Translations under genes and position numbers: made by a program
NCBI GenBank assembly: GCA_014058105.1
Contig: JACGCM010002335.1
Coordinates: 1 to 64,000 of the forward strand
Reading direction: 5' to 3'
Origin: Kingdonia uniflora
Taxonomy: Eukaryota; Streptophyta; Magnoliopsida; Ranunculales; Circaeasteraceae
Length of the DNA stretch: 64,000 nt
Notes under the pieces: generated by a model
Database searches by the model: none
Seen by the model: only the letters and a program-made list of their open reading frames with translations
What the model was told of the DNA's origin: nothing
In this document: piece by piece, positions 1 through 11,833 of the stretch
Layout: each line of letters begins with the position of its first letter
Numbering within the stretch: position 1 is the first letter of the stretch

Positions 1-2450
1 TGGGGGGTTTTGTTTGTTGCTCTCGGTGGCTACATTTCTGTGTGTACGCACATTAAAATCTGTCCCTCAAAAAGGCATTATAGGTCTGAATAGGGTTCTA
101 TAAAGAGACCGGTGTTTTATAGATGGTGTCGTACGGTGGGTGTCGACTTTTCCTACGAAGAATCTGGTGTCTGAGGAATACGAGTTGATCCAAAGAACTG
201 GATAGCCCTTGAAGAGGAAAGACAGTTTTTCACTTAGAATTTGTCGTGGTAGGAGATGTTATTTGGGAAACTGTTGTTTTGATGTTGGCATAAAGACGTT
301 TCTATTAACTGTATGTTGTGGTTGCAGCACTTAAAGAGTGTCGGTACACAACTCTTTAGTGATAGGAAAACATTGTACAATCTTGGGAGCAAATTACTTT
401 GGGTCGAATTAATTATAGTCGAAGACCAAAGAAAGGTGAAAGTAGTTGTGTGAGGCAGGGGCTGGAAGAAACCGAACCAAAGGCTCAGACTTGATTCCAT
501 GGTTCGCGGGAAGACAGTGCCGGCCAAAAAAATAGGAGGGCGGTGGGAGCAGAGGCAAAGCTTGCTGATGGGGATTTTTGGAAAAAAGAGAGCGATGAGC
601 TACGCTCCACGTCCCCTCATCCCACCCCCCCCCCCATTATCACTTGCTCCAGGGCAACCATCAAAAAGGTGTTAGCGCCTACATTCTAGTAGAATCGCGG
701 AGAGAAGAGAGGGGAGGGTTAGGGTCGGGGAGCGAAGTCCAGGAAGAAAGATCGGCTTCAACGGTGGTATTGCGACTAACATAAAGAATAGTGGCGGGGA
801 AGATAAGCGGTCATGCGGACACTGTTGGAAGTCGACGGTTGGGGAACTTTCGGAACGGTTGTGCAGGGAACGCAAGTGGCGATTTCAGTCCACTACGCGT
901 CTGGGCCGCCTATATTCTCTTAGAGGAATTTAGTTGACAATCTTGGTGTATTTTTGGGGCGAGTGAGGCTTGTTCGCAAACCTTTTCTATCGAGGTACAC
1001 GCACGATGAAACAGGTGTATGGGTTCCAGGATAGATTAAATCATGTAATGACTTTGTGTTACAGTCTTCGAGATCTGTTTGTGTATTGGTAGATACAGGA
1101 ACAATCCTCTGATGGCCAAGCCTCAAGATGCTTGGTAGGCCCAGAGTCTTGACCCATGAGACTCTAGTCTCAAAAAACCTAGACGAACGGCAACTCTCCC
1201 AGAGCGGGAAAGCATCGAGCTGCGTGTGCAAAGCGAGGAGGCTATTGGTGGACCCGGCAGCTAGCCACTGCCAGTGTGCCTCCCCCTTACCCAGCCAATT
1301 GACAGGCTTCCTAAGAGGCTGCCTATCGAGGACATAATGACGCCTGACGGTGTATTTGCCGATGCCACGCAAGAAGGACAGCAATAGCGGAAGTCAAAGG
1401 CTGCATCTTGCAATAAGCGATCGTCGAGGAAGCGCCTACTGGTTCTTGTGTGTCTCTCAAGAGCATACGTTTGACGTACCTGTTTCTGGGTGAGCCATGG
1501 ATGTGCGGTGGATCGGTAGCTACACCAGAAGGAAAGATGGATGGTTGTATCGTCCACCTCATAGAGGAGACGTGACTGATTTCAGAGTCTCACGGACTGA
1601 AGACTCTAATTGTTAGAGTTCAATTTGGAGGTGAGGGAGAGGAGCAACAGAGTGTTTTACAAAGGTTTGTCGCATAGCTTAATTTTACCACTTGTCGGGA
1701 TTTTTTTGATGGTTGCACGTTCGATGAATTCTCCAGCGGTTTTTGACAACGATACCTAGATGACGACTAATTAGAAGATGGTTACCTCACACGAAAGAGG
1801 TTGCGCATTGCTGGCTTGACTTTAGGAACTGGGCAACAGATGAAGCTTCTACTCCAACTCTTTCTTTGAGCCGTAAGATAAAGCAGGTTTGACTTCTGTG
1901 GCTGAAGAAGAATATTATTTTTTCTTTTTGATATACAATTGCTTGATGGGACCGTAACACGTTTTGGATGAAGAGCTTAGTAAGTATATGTTTGTGTTAG
2001 AGTATTGCTTATCGATAGTTGAATATCGATTGTCAAAATTGGAATGAATTTCCCTAGTGTAATGATGGGGATAACTACTTATGAGTTATAAGATGACAAC
2101 CCAGTTAGTGTGCCGTATCGTACCATTTGGCGATGTGGCATATCTATAGTAATGAGATAGAACCATGTTCTGGCGTGTGTAATTGAAAGAAGGTCAACCA
2201 GGGTTCCTCTGTAGGATAGCTTGCCCAAAGACAGAACAAGTAACTCCTTGTCAAAAGTATTACCGATTTACATAACAGATGTAGTGCTAAATGTGGTATA
2301 TGTTTGACAAAGGACAATGATACCTTAATGGGACAGACCTAATCAAAGTATCGCCAACTGAAAGGATGTAGATGAATTGAAATGTTGATGAGAAAGAAAA
2401 ATATTTACTTGGAGGATTAAATAAGAAAGATGATACCATCGATATCTGTA
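1..2450. other. Unassigned degraded sequence, probably the 3' part of the outer Ty3/gypsy element
   Basis: No domain could be recognised on either strand. The longest open stretch (minus strand, 920-1384) has no familiar motif, and overlapping open stretches on both strands at 1.1-1.6 kb suggest chance. By position this lies downstream of the integrase remnant of the outer minus-strand element, where Tat-type elements keep untranslated sequence and opposite-strand genes. That assignment is inference only. No LTR end is visible, so the outer element's 3' LTR is either left of the window or lost. Confidence 0.3.
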
Positions 2451-2459
2451 GACCACTTC

Positions 2460-3500
2460 AGATGAGCGGGTTCCAAGGAATCCAGTGTGACGTTTATTTC
2501 TGTTATCAATCAGTAATGTTTGGCATGGCTAACATTTTTTTAGACGATCATAAAGTCCTTCCCAAATTTATGATAACTTTCAAGAGTTTTTTAGGTGGAG
2601 TGATCTGTCGTGATTTGTCAAGTACAAGGTCACCGGATATCAAAATATATGTTTCTGACCTTCGTAGTTCTATGCCCTTCTTTATAGTGTTCATGGTATC
2701 GCCCAGTTTACGATAGCATGAATCCGCACTGTTTTTTTTATCCAATTATGATTACAGTGCAAGGGTACCAAGTCTTTCGTATTCATGGTATAGTGACTCT
2801 GTAGCGGAGTCGGGAGATGAGAAGCGGAGTGGAGATGACGCCGTTTAGTACAAAAAGCCATCATAAATGTGTACAGCCGTGAATGTCCGTGGTGTGGGTT
2901 CGTATGCCCATCATATCGCCATTAACTCTTTTGTCCATCGGCCCTTCATTTATCGAGCATTTGGTAATCTGGACTTGATGTTTTTAAGTGTTGATAGCTT
3001 CGGATGGGTGCACCCTAGGGATAATAAGGTGTCAAAGTATCAACTAGATTTTGGATTTGTGAGAGAAAGTAAGGACTTTGTTGCTAGATAAATTATTCCC
3101 ATTTCTGATCTATCTCTGTACGGAAAAACTAAATCGAGTCCATCGATGCTTACAAGGAATTCTGATGACTTTATTCTGTCGGTGTGGTGTAGGTGGTACA
3201 GCATTCGAGCGATTTAGGTAAAGTAATTTGTAGCCACGAGACCAAACTTTTTATTGCACAAAAAATACTGGGGTGGAAGGGACCAATGATATCATGCCTA
3301 TCTTTTGCGGCCCCAAGGCCTTACGTTAACATGTCAGTTGAGTGTTGGACTTTTGATTGTTGAGGGTGGATATGGCATGTACATTTGTGGATGAAAATCT
3401 TTAGTCCTGAACGAGATCTGACCAGTGACAAACCTTGTGTGAAGTTAAATTGTGCCAGCGAACGTCTGGATCTTGCAGGAGACCGGCACTGATTCCCTCG
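2460..3500 (-). pseudogene. Integrase remnant of outer Ty3/gypsy element
   Basis: Read on the minus strand, about 3180-3300 gives pieces resembling the start of a plant gypsy integrase core (a DIIGPF-like stretch, then VATNYFT), but frames shift and stops intervene. Further left, 2548-2745 reads a GDLVL motif typical of the region after the integrase core. Integrase would insert the cDNA copy into the chromosome; this copy cannot encode it. The order, integrase left of RNase H and RT on the minus strand, agrees with the remaining parts of the same element. The call depends on weak, broken matches and on position. Confidence 0.45.
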
Positions 3501-3699
3501 TGAACGTCATCTAATTTAAAATTTGCGGCGTGTCTTTTTGATACCACATTGATAAGGGGAGCCTCCTCCCTATAATGTGTATAGTATCCTCTTGGAGGTT
3601 TGCGGTTTAGTTTGAAGTAGATTCGCTAGAAGAGATTGATGCCACCTCCTCTATCGTGGGGGAGGGTATAGAATTAAAATATATAAGGACGGACTTCCT

Positions 3700-4460
3700 C
3701 CTATCTTTGCGATTTCATCCCGGTAACTGAATTGTTTATGGTATGCACTTATAATCGAGGTAGAAGCGGTAACTGTACTGTCTATATTTTTCTCACTATC
3801 TTTGTTGACGGGATTGTGTTGTTGTGTGTCCTTTATGCAGTACGTCGGCACATGGAGTTTTTACTCGTGGAGGTAAGAACTTGTAGTTGTCTTGAATTTA
3901 TTCCTTTTTCTTCAACTTGCGACACGGCATAGTCATTCCATTTGCTGAGGTCTTGAAGGTACTTGTTGCTAGGGTTTGGGCAATAGAAAGGGGAATTACA
4001 TAAACAGTGATTTCTTTACGCCACGTACTAATGCGGTTCTAGGCATGTAAGATAGCTTCATACTCAGTTTTATTGTTTATGGCATGGAACTTGAGTTTGA
4101 TAGCCTTTTTAATTCTATGATTGGATAGGGTAACAAGAATGATTCTAATTCCAGATCCTCTTGGTTCAGCGGATCCAGCTGTATAAAGTCTTCAGCCTGT
4201 ACTCTTCGACCAAACATCTACAATATAATCATTGGCTAAGACTTCTTCGAGTTCCTCCCAGTCTGGATCTTCGACGGGAAAATTTGCTAAGAAGTCTGCT
4301 ACCACTTGTCCTTTAACTGATATTTGTGGTTGGAAAGAAATGCCATATTCTCCTAGGAAAACAGACCATTGTTGTACCGTTCTAGACTTCTCTTTTTTGG
4401 AGAGTACTAGTTTGAGGGGGAATTTGTTAATGACTTTGATGGGGTGTACCTGGAAGTAAG
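3700..4460 (-). pseudogene. RNase H region of outer Ty3/gypsy element
   Basis: Minus-strand translation of about 4230-4400 reads KSRTVQQWSVFLGEYGISF and then DFLANFPVEDPDWEE. This aligns closely with the better preserved inner element at 13.9-14.2 kb (KSRWVQQWPVYLAEH, DFLIDFPVEDVDWEE). To the left is a degraded start of a second RNase H-like domain (a GSGI stretch). RNase H removes the RNA strand during reverse transcription. Stops and frameshifts make the region non-functional. The shared linker shows that the outer and inner elements belong to the same or sister families. Confidence 0.7.
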
Positions 4461-4599
4461 GCCGAAGTTTTGTAAAGTATACATAAGAGCTAGAAGCTAC
4501 TTTTTTATGGTGGTGTATCTTTTTTTTGCAGGAAAGATAGTTTTGCTGATGAAGTAGATGGGTTTTTCTACTCCATTGTCTTCTCGAATAAGGACATAA

Positions 4600-5720
4600 C
4601 AGATTGAGTAATCTGTTATCGATAAATACATTGTTAATGTTTCACCTTAAATAGGAGTACTCATGATAGGAGGACGCCCCAAGTATCTTTTATGATCTTG
4701 AAAGGTCAACTTGCATTCAGGAGTCCAGATGATTTCCTTGGGTTGTTTCTTTAACATAGGGGATGGTTTTCCCCGAAGGCGGTAAAGAAGTTTGTATCGA
4801 TCAGAGGTCTTCGAGATGAACCTGTGTAAAGTGGTAACTTTTCTGGCCAATTTCTGGACTTCTTTTATGGTTAGTAATGACGGCATGGCCATAAGTACTT
4901 TAATTTGTGCAAAATCATTCTATATTCCTCTCTTACTGACTAGATGGCCTAAAAACTTTCCAGATGCCACTCCAAACTGGTATTTTCAGAATTTAGCTTC
5001 ATGCGATACGTTCGAAGGATGACGAAGATGGTTTATAGATTGCTGTAATGATCCTTTCGCTTTAGGCTTTTGCAGATCATATCATTGATGTAGATTTTTA
5101 TAATTTTTCCCAAGTGATCTTTGAACATTTTTGTACTGAGCCGCTAGTATGTGGCGCCAACATTTTTTTGTCCAAAGGGCATGACTATGTAACAGTAAAG
5201 GCCTCTTTCTGTTACAAATGTGGATTTTTCTTAATCTTCTTCGGTGAGAGGGACTTGGTTGTATCTGAAATCTACATCCATCATAGAAAGAAGTTCATGC
5301 CCTGCTCCAGAATCGAGGAGGTGAGGAATCAATGAAAGTGGAAAGTTATCTTTCGGTGTAAATTTATTTGGTTCAGTGAAGTCAACGCATACCCTAATTT
5401 TTCCATCTTTTTTGGGAATGCCAATATATTCGAGACCGACTTTGGATATTTTGCTTCTCGAATGAATCCAACGCGGAGTAACTTATCGATTTCTTTGTTA
5501 ACTGCTTCTCGGAGCCTTGGAGCCAAATTACGATGGTTTTGTACCATTGCTTTGCTGTCTGGCGTAAAGTTGAGCTTATGACATGCAATAAAAGGACGAT
5601 TCCTGGTATTTCTGGAAAAGACCAGGCAAAGATGTTGGCATTCCTCTTTAAAATTTGAAGTAGGGTTTCTCGTTCTTCTAACGAGAGCTTAGTTCCAATA
5701 AAAGTATTCTTTCCCAAACC
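4600..5720 (-). pseudogene. Reverse transcriptase region of outer Ty3/gypsy element
   Basis: The minus strand reads, from right to left, the pre-RT region (LSLEERETLLQILKRNANIFAW), the RT entry segment VNKEIDKLLRVGFIREAKYP, and the connection segment (EVQKLARKVTTLHRFISKTSD at 4647-4892). All are characteristic of plant Ty3/gypsy Pol. The pieces sit in different frames (5394-5717, 5329-5547, 4647-4892), so several indels have occurred. I did not find an intact YxDD catalytic motif. RT copies the element RNA into DNA; this copy is dead. Confidence 0.75.
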
Positions 5721-5739
5721 ATCGAGCTTTATATATTCA

Positions 5740-5960
5740 GCTTCTTCAGTGTCATACTACTCGAACGCTGGGGTTGGCTCTTGCTGTAATTGCTATACTT
5801 TCAGGAGTTTAGATGCATAAAAGATTGTGGTGGTGTTTTCGTATATTCGTATCTTGGCCTGGCTTCCTTTAATTTCATAAACACCATGATCTGTTAGGAA
5901 ATGTAATGCCAGATGGTATGTTGAAGGTACCGCTTTGATGGAGTGGAGCCAACTTCATCC
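5740..5960 (-). pseudogene. C-terminal protease part of outer element, left of the insertion
   Basis: The minus strand immediately left of the inner element reads WLHSIKAVPSTYHLALHF, the region just after the LGRDW motif of gypsy aspartic proteases. The inner element has WLYAMRAIPSTYHQTLRF at 15.7 kb. The rest of this protease lies 12.6 kb away at 18589-18860. Removing the intervening element and one copy of the 5-bp duplication puts the two halves back in the same frame. This shows the outer element was still uninterrupted here when the inner one inserted. Confidence 0.8.
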
Positions 5961-6254
5961 TGTAGGGGCCTAACTTCGCGAGGAAGGAAGTTGACTCTTA
6001 CACTACGAATATTATCCTCAGCCAAAGGATTCAGGCATATAATCAGTATTAACGTGACTAATCTACTGGCAATATACTTGCGTGGAGGCCTAGAATGGGT
6101 CACTCCACGACCTCTGATGAGGATTTTTAAGAGTACTGATATAAAGCTCGAGTAGTCAAAGTTTCGAGTACAGGGTGATTTCATGCTATTCGAAGGTAAA
6201 ATTCAAGGTCTGTAGGGAGAGTTTTTCTAACCCCTCCATAATTTCCCCTCCTTC

Positions 6255-6263
6255 CTATTTATA
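6255..6263 (-). promoter_or_regulatory. TATA box in the 3' LTR
   Basis: The minus strand reads TATAAATAG, a plant-type TATA box, about 390 bp from the LTR start in element orientation, so it would drive the element transcript. The same motif is kept in the other LTR at 18157-18165. Confidence 0.7.
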
Positions 6264-6341
6264 AAACATAGGAAGGGCTGAGTCACCTGGGAGGTCAAAT
6301 TACAAGAGTATCCTCCGGACAACTGACTTGTACCCAGATTT

Positions 6342-6446
6342 AGTTCTGACTCTGTAACTGTCAGGTCTGACACTGTAGCTATTATTCCTGACGTTGTAAC
6401 TTGTTGGTTCGGACACTGAGGTTGTTGGATTTGACATTGTAGTTGT
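6342..6446 (-). repeat. 21-bp tandem repeats in U3 of the 3' LTR
   Basis: About five imperfect 21-bp units (plus-strand theme: tctgacactgtagctgtt and variants) lie upstream of the TATA box in element orientation, the usual place for LTR enhancers. The matching part of the 5' LTR (about 18240-18370) has about six units. On the minus strand one frame reads repeated NSYSVRP-like heptads, a by-product of the 21-bp period rather than evidence of a protein. Confidence 0.75.
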
Positions 6447-6645
6447 CGAGCGGCGTGCTCTACCGTTCTGTCTGGTGAGCTGGTTGTCTAACACATTTTC
6501 CTTCTACCACGTATGATCATGGTTAAAGCCTATTTACAGTCGAGTGCTCATATTGTTTCAGAGAGCTTGATTATGGGCTTATTAGGCTTCGATATAGCCT
6601 TCAAGTATTCGACTTAAACTAGAAGGCTGCGAGTAGGCTACTACA

Positions 6646-6658
6646 TTCACCCCCTTTC
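6646..6658 (-). other. Polypurine tract of the inner element
   Basis: The minus strand reads GAAAGGGGGTGAA directly before the 3' LTR start TGTAGTAG. This is the standard position and composition for the primer of plus-strand DNA synthesis, and it fixes the right edge of the 3' LTR at 6645. Confidence 0.85.
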
Positions 6659-6792
6659 AGCAGGGGCCTCGAAAATAGGTGTAGAGGCATTTGTTGAGAA
6701 AAATTGTTGGGTGTTAGAAGTTAAAGGGTTGACTGTTGCATGTTGAGGAGGTAACTCTGCATACTTTCTTCTTCATCTTCTAAAAATTCATC

Positions 6793-7128
6793 ATGGGAAA
6801 TACGCCTAACACCAGACATCAATGGAGGATGGCAGAAAGGGACTGTCAGATAGGATACAAGACGGCCAAACAACAAATAAGGTTCTTTGGCGATAAAGGG
6901 TTAGCCTGGGTCATGTCAGACCTGGCCGAACTAGAACCTGGGGAGCTGATCAATGGGCAATCATATGCATACTTATGGGGGATGCTGCAGTAGAGGTTTC
7001 CAATAGTCGAGGAACGTTATCTCTTCCTGTAGAGCTTGGCCGAGTGAATTGTAGAATAGGAGGAACAGGGCTAGGTGGTCGAAGAGGAGCCAGGGTTATG
7101 TAAGAGGAACTGCCCCGTCTGCAAATAG
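6793..7128 (+). pseudogene. Small opposite-strand reading frame, copy A
   Basis: An ATG at 6793 opens MGNTPNTRHQWRMAE and continues through DLAELEPGELINGQSYAYLW. One frame runs to the end at GLCKRNCPVCK before a final TAG at 7126-7128, interrupted by a stop at 6991-6993 and further stops later. It is about 111 codons long and runs opposite to the retroelement genes. A second, diverged copy lies at 7816-8142. I do not recognise the protein. Shared acidic and aromatic residues between copies, and a similar end (GLxKxxCxVxK), suggest it once encoded a protein. Confidence 0.5.
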
Positions 7129-7815
7129 GGGGTTCTTTGCAATGTGGTGGTAGGGTGGTAGTGATGGGTATTTTTATTGTATGACTGTTTTTAAAGATTT
7201 TTGTCTTTTGTTGATGTTTGCATATTTTTTTCTTCTTCCCTTCTCTATTCTATGTTTTGTATCATCGAAGTAATGGAATGAAAAGGTAATTCAATGGAAT
7301 TATATGTTCTATATCTGATAAATATGGTTGATGAATAGACTGTAGGCACAGGATCGAGCATCCAACTTCGAACGAAGGGTAAATAGTAGAGACAGTCATC
7401 TACTAGGGGAACTTTACTTTGAACTGTCATGTGGTGATCGAAAACATTGGTTAATATTTGACCTTGAATGACTAGGAGGGTTCGAATTCTTCAAAGTATT
7501 ATGTAGAAAATGTTATGACAGAGTATCGGGAAGTGTCGATGATTCGAGAATGGGGGTGAGTTGAATGCAAGATCTCAAAAATTGGTGTAGAGTGCGCATG
7601 CTGAGAAAATGGTTGAGTCTGGGAACTTGAGAAGGTTTGACTGTTGAGATTCTGAGGAAAACAATTGAAGACTGTGATAAATATGGGTTGTGATTAAGGA
7701 GGCTTTAAATCCACCTGCCTTCAAGTATATGTAGGGGTTGTCAAGAGAGCTTCAAACATCTGCACTGTCTTCTCTGAATAAATTGTTTGTGTCATCTTAT
7801 CCAAGTAGTCGAATT

Positions 7816-8142
7816 ATGGATACCACTCCTAATACGAGATACCATAAGAGGATGGAAGCCTGAGAGCGTCAGATAGAGGAGAACACGTATGAGCTTATTG
7901 AAAAGTTCTTATGGGACCATGAGTTAGACTGGGAGATGCCTGAATTGGTAGAACTAGAGCCAGAAGAGCCAATCTATGGGATGCCGTATGCTCATTGGTG
8001 GAGGGTATTACGATGGATGAATCCATTGGTCAGTAACCGGTTCCTCTTTTTACATACTTTGACCGAAGATCTTATAACTAAAGAAAACCTTGGTATTGAA
8101 GAGGAGGATGGGCTCTACAAGAATTGCTCTGTCAGTAAATAG
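7816..8142 (+). pseudogene. Small opposite-strand reading frame, copy B
   Basis: An ATG at 7816 opens MDTTPNTRYHKRME. After one stop (TGA at 7859-7861) the frame reads ELVELEPEEPIYGMPYAHWW and ends GLYKNCSVSK, 109 codons in all. It matches copy A (6793-7128) in start, centre and end, with similar sequence upstream (compare 6692-6750 with 7601-7659), so a block of roughly 1 kb was duplicated. Function is unknown. It lies between the polypurine tract and the larger opposite-strand gene of the inner element. Confidence 0.5.
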
Positions 8143-9309
8143 GGGCGTCTTGGTTGTGGTAAAGGAAGCTTATAGCATTCTATTTTGCTGTTTGTTGTTT
8201 GTTTTGTTTTTTTTTTAAATTGGTGTAAGCAGCGTTGATCGAATGAATTGGAATATATTGAAACAATTATCGAGGTATGATATTTAAATGTTTGTGTATA
8301 AGTAGGACAACCACAATACACGATGGTAATTTAGACGCAAAAACAGTTTGTCGAATGTCGATTGTGTAGGAAATCGAATGACCGACAAATTTTCAAATTG
8401 AATATCGAGTATGTGTGGACGAATGTTCAAGATATAGTATAGGCGATGATTCGTAGATGAGAGGAAGGGACTTTGAAGGTCGATGGGCTTCGAATATAGA
8501 TAGACTTCGGCTGCAAAACCTGATAGCCAAAACAGCTAGCCAAAACAGCTAGCATGTCAGAAGCAGTATTGTTCATCGGGTAGAGTGCCCTGTAGGTCAT
8601 CATGATGTTTCCTTAGATTAAGGGAAAAATGTTGACATAATGTATAGATTTGGCTGGACGGTTTCGAACAGGATACCAGAAGGTTCAACTAAGTTAATAT
8701 AAAATTGTTAAATGTTGGAGTGGGAGGTGCATGCGTTAGCTGTTGAGGGTAAAGGTGTCAAAACGCAACTCAGCCAAAAAGTAGGGGTAGTGGTAATAAT
8801 AGCGGTTTGGGAAATCAAGGCGGTTTACTTATATTTTTGGGGAGGTATTTATAGAGGCAAAAAGAAATTACTTTTCCCAATTTGTAAGGAAAAGGAAAAT
8901 CAGAGAGTCGGAAAGAGAACATACTCCATTGCTGAGGAAGTTCTTGTTGAAGAGGAGAGGAATGACCGTTCTTTGTTGCTGTCTGAATCAACCATACAGG
9001 TATCCGTCTGACCTTCTCTGTAAATAGGTTAAATGTAGTTTTCCTTTGTAGTTTCGTCTATTGTAAATGTTCTGAGGGGTAGTGCTGTTAAGGTTTTGTT
9101 GGCGAAGGCCTGACCAAGGGAGAGGGTGATCCAAGTGGTTGGAGGTTCGGCCCAGTAAGAAAGTAGGAATATTGGGGTGGTAACCAGAACTATAATCAAA
9201 TGTTCGACTTTGGTTGTTTGAGTTGGGGAGGGTAGATCGAAATAAGTTATTGACACGTAATAGTCGAATATATCGATATAATTGTGTACTTCTTCTTCTG
9301 TAGGGTAAA

Positions 9310-11495
9310 ATGTGTGCCCATCGATCTTCGAGATTGAGGCTGATAAACGAGGGGATCAAAGAAAATGAACTGAGTGTGTCTGGTTGTGCTCCAGTGGGTG
9401 AGAGCAGCGACGTAAAAGAGTTAGACATTGTAAAATATGCCCCATTAGTAGTGGTGGTTCCTGAAATTGGGGCTTCGAGTAAGAGTCGTCGAAAGGCTTG
9501 AGTGACCGAGGAGATGGATGGGGAGATGGAGGGAGGAGACAGAAGGGGAGACCAAGGGAGTGTCGAGCTTTCGGGGGATGAAAGAGAAAAGAAGGAGCAG
9601 AGTGGTAATTGTGAAGTTTGGCTGATTTGGGGGAAGATGCGGGGTCTGTCTCAGCTAAAGTGAAGCTGAGATTGGATCGATTTATGGCTAAGCTGGAGTT
9701 GCCGAAGGTAGAGGTGATATTATGTACAGTGGGGTCTGGGTATACCTTCAGGTCTAAACCTCGAGAGGGTTTCATGGCATTTAGAGACTAGATTCGGCTA
9801 GGGATGAAACTACCCCTTCGAAGGCTGGTGAAGGAGGTCATGAACTTTTGGGAAGTTGCCCCATGCCAGATTAATAGGAACTTCTATGAAATGATGAAGG
9901 TGGTTGAGGGTATGAATGTAGAACTGAGAAGTGAGGGGAGGGGCTTGATCGAGTGGTACGATAATGTGTCATTCCACTCGAGGAAAGCAAACCAGAAGAT
10001 GGACACTTACCACATCCAATGTCATGCAGATAAGCCCTGGTTGTTTAATTTTTGCTCAATGAGTCAAGGGTGGGATAAAGACTTAGTTGTGGTACGAGGA
10101 AGTTATGGGAATGCCAAGGGGGGGGGGGGGGGGCGTTTATAAGCTACAACATAGGATTTATAACCCAAGTAAGTTGATAGTCGAAGATTTTTTAAAATAT
10201 TGATCGAATAGACTGATAAACATGTTTCTATTTTTTCTGTAGCACCTAGTAGCCGACCTTTGGTGAATCCGAGGAATTATATTGACGAGATGATCAACTC
10301 AGATGAGGAGTAGGTAGATTGTGTATTCAGGAAGCTAGGTAAAAAAAGGAAGAGGCAGAAGAAGACAGATTCCCTGCTTTGAAACGTTGCAGTTACTATG
10401 AAGCCATCAAAGAAGAGGGGAGGTAAAGGTACTTTGAGAGGGGTCGAAGGAATGGAGAAAGTGAGATTGTTGAGAAAGGTGAATTATGTTCCAAAAGGAT
10501 AGCAGATGTTGAAGCAAGCAGCGCCAGTGCCCAAAGTAGTTCATAATGCGTTGAAGCAGGCGTTGACGTAGACTGGTAAAGGGAAGGACAAGGTCTTTCC
10601 GGAATCTTTGAAGGTCCAGCAGCCGAAGTTAATTTAGCATAAGAGGCGTAGGGAGCTGGGGGAGGATGAGGCGGAGGATATGGACGAGGAGCTAACAGAA
10701 GCCGAACTTGAAGAGCATGCTCGAGTCACGGTTGCTTTGATGGCAACGCTCTGCGGCACTGACCCAGAGGAGGCTGGGAGGTGGATAAATAAGACTTTAC
10801 ATTAGGTAACTATTTTTTTTTCTTGAAATTTTGAAATTTGTCTAAAATTCATCCTCCTTCGAGAAGTACTGATGGCTCGAATATTCTAGAAGACGCATGC
10901 TTGGTCGTAAGCTTTTCTCAAGGCCTAAAAAATAGTAATAAGGCAGCTAAAATAGGCAGTTGAAAATCTGGAACTCGCTCGAGGGACCGAGGCATTGTTG
11001 GTGTCTAAAATTAAAGTTTTAAAGTGAGAGCAGTTGACCATCAGATCAGAATGTGAGAAGAAACTCAAAGCTCAACGCTACAACCATACGTAGGTGTTGG
11101 AGTCGAAGCTTGCTGAGAAGGATAAGGCAATGAAAGAATTGTGGGAGACCATCCAAGGGCAGTTCGATGATGAATGTGAGACTAACGTCAGGCTGAAGAT
11201 GTTCATAGAAGAGTTGGGGTATGATCCCAAAACTTTGAAATGTTTTTCCACAACCAACGATCCTATCATCGAAGATGTTGTTCAGATAAAGGGGATAGAA
11301 GTAGATGTTGCTAGTATAGCTGTGGGAGGTGGCGTGGAAGAAGCTGTTGCTGGGACTGGGACTGATGAAGTTGCGGATGCTACTGGGTCAAATCCTTCTC
11401 CTAAAGATATTGGAGGTGTTGGCGCTGAAGAGCCTATAGGAGGAGATGGTGTGGCCCCTCATGTATGGGGTATTGTTATTGTTGTTTTACTGTAA
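9310..11495 (+). pseudogene. Opposite-strand extra gene of the Tat-like element, broken, with apparent introns
   Basis: A plus-strand coding-like region in pieces: 9310-9501, 9700-10142 (LVKEVMNFWEVAPCQINRNF, then FNFCSMSQGWDKDLVVVRG), 10250-10800 (basic and acidic, EDEAEDMDEELTEAELEEH) and 11094-11495 (a coiled-coil-like start LAEKDKAMKELWETIQGQ, then a Gly/Val-rich tail). An acceptor-like ttttctgtag precedes 10244, and a gtaact follows 10805. The 9.8-10.1 kb part resembles the plant 'putative gypsy type transposon' domain found in antisense genes of Tat-lineage elements. About six stops and a run of 16 G at 10118-10133 disrupt it. Role unknown; family assignment is by eye. Confidence 0.55.
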
Positions 11496-11833
11496 CAAAG
11501 ACTATTTTCTCTAAACTTGTTAAGGTTTGAAATACTTTGAGTACTGGTTTGGATAATGTATAACTGATTTGAACTTGAGTTGTCAACTTGTGATTGATTT
11601 GAATTGCTGACGTGCGCTAAACCTGATTTAAATTGGTTTGTTAATTTTTATTAAATTTGATTCTCTGATATATGCCGTAATGAAACTTCTTGCATGTAGG
11701 GAGTTGTTGATATTTTTGCATACTTGTATATGTGTATGTTTGAAGTATAGAATGTTCGTAGAATTATCAAACTTTGAAGAACTTCGAGGTAGTTCCCCGA
11801 GTATCAGTTGGGAGGTAGTCATTATACTTTAAC

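Larger units (their letters stand above)
5961..6645 (-). repeat. 3' LTR of the inner Tat-like element
   Basis: This 685-bp copy starts TGTAGGGGCC and ends CTACTACA on the plus strand, and matches 17862-18588 along its length. The first 140 bp differ by only about 8 changes, nearly all C-to-T or G-to-A; later parts are more divergent, with indels. It contains a TATA box at 6255-6263 and a 21-bp repeat cluster. The TG...CA ends and the adjoining polypurine tract fix the boundaries. Confidence 0.93.

Noticed and set aside
920..1557. Overlapping open stretches on both strands near 1-1.6 kb
   Set aside because: They overlap on both strands, have no motif and lie in a region otherwise consistent with decayed transposon sequence.
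6300..6494. Minus-strand frame with repeated NSYSVRP-like heptads as a repeat protein
   Set aside because: It is produced by the 21-bp LTR repeats, lies upstream of the TATA box in element orientation, and is not kept with the same frame in the other LTR.
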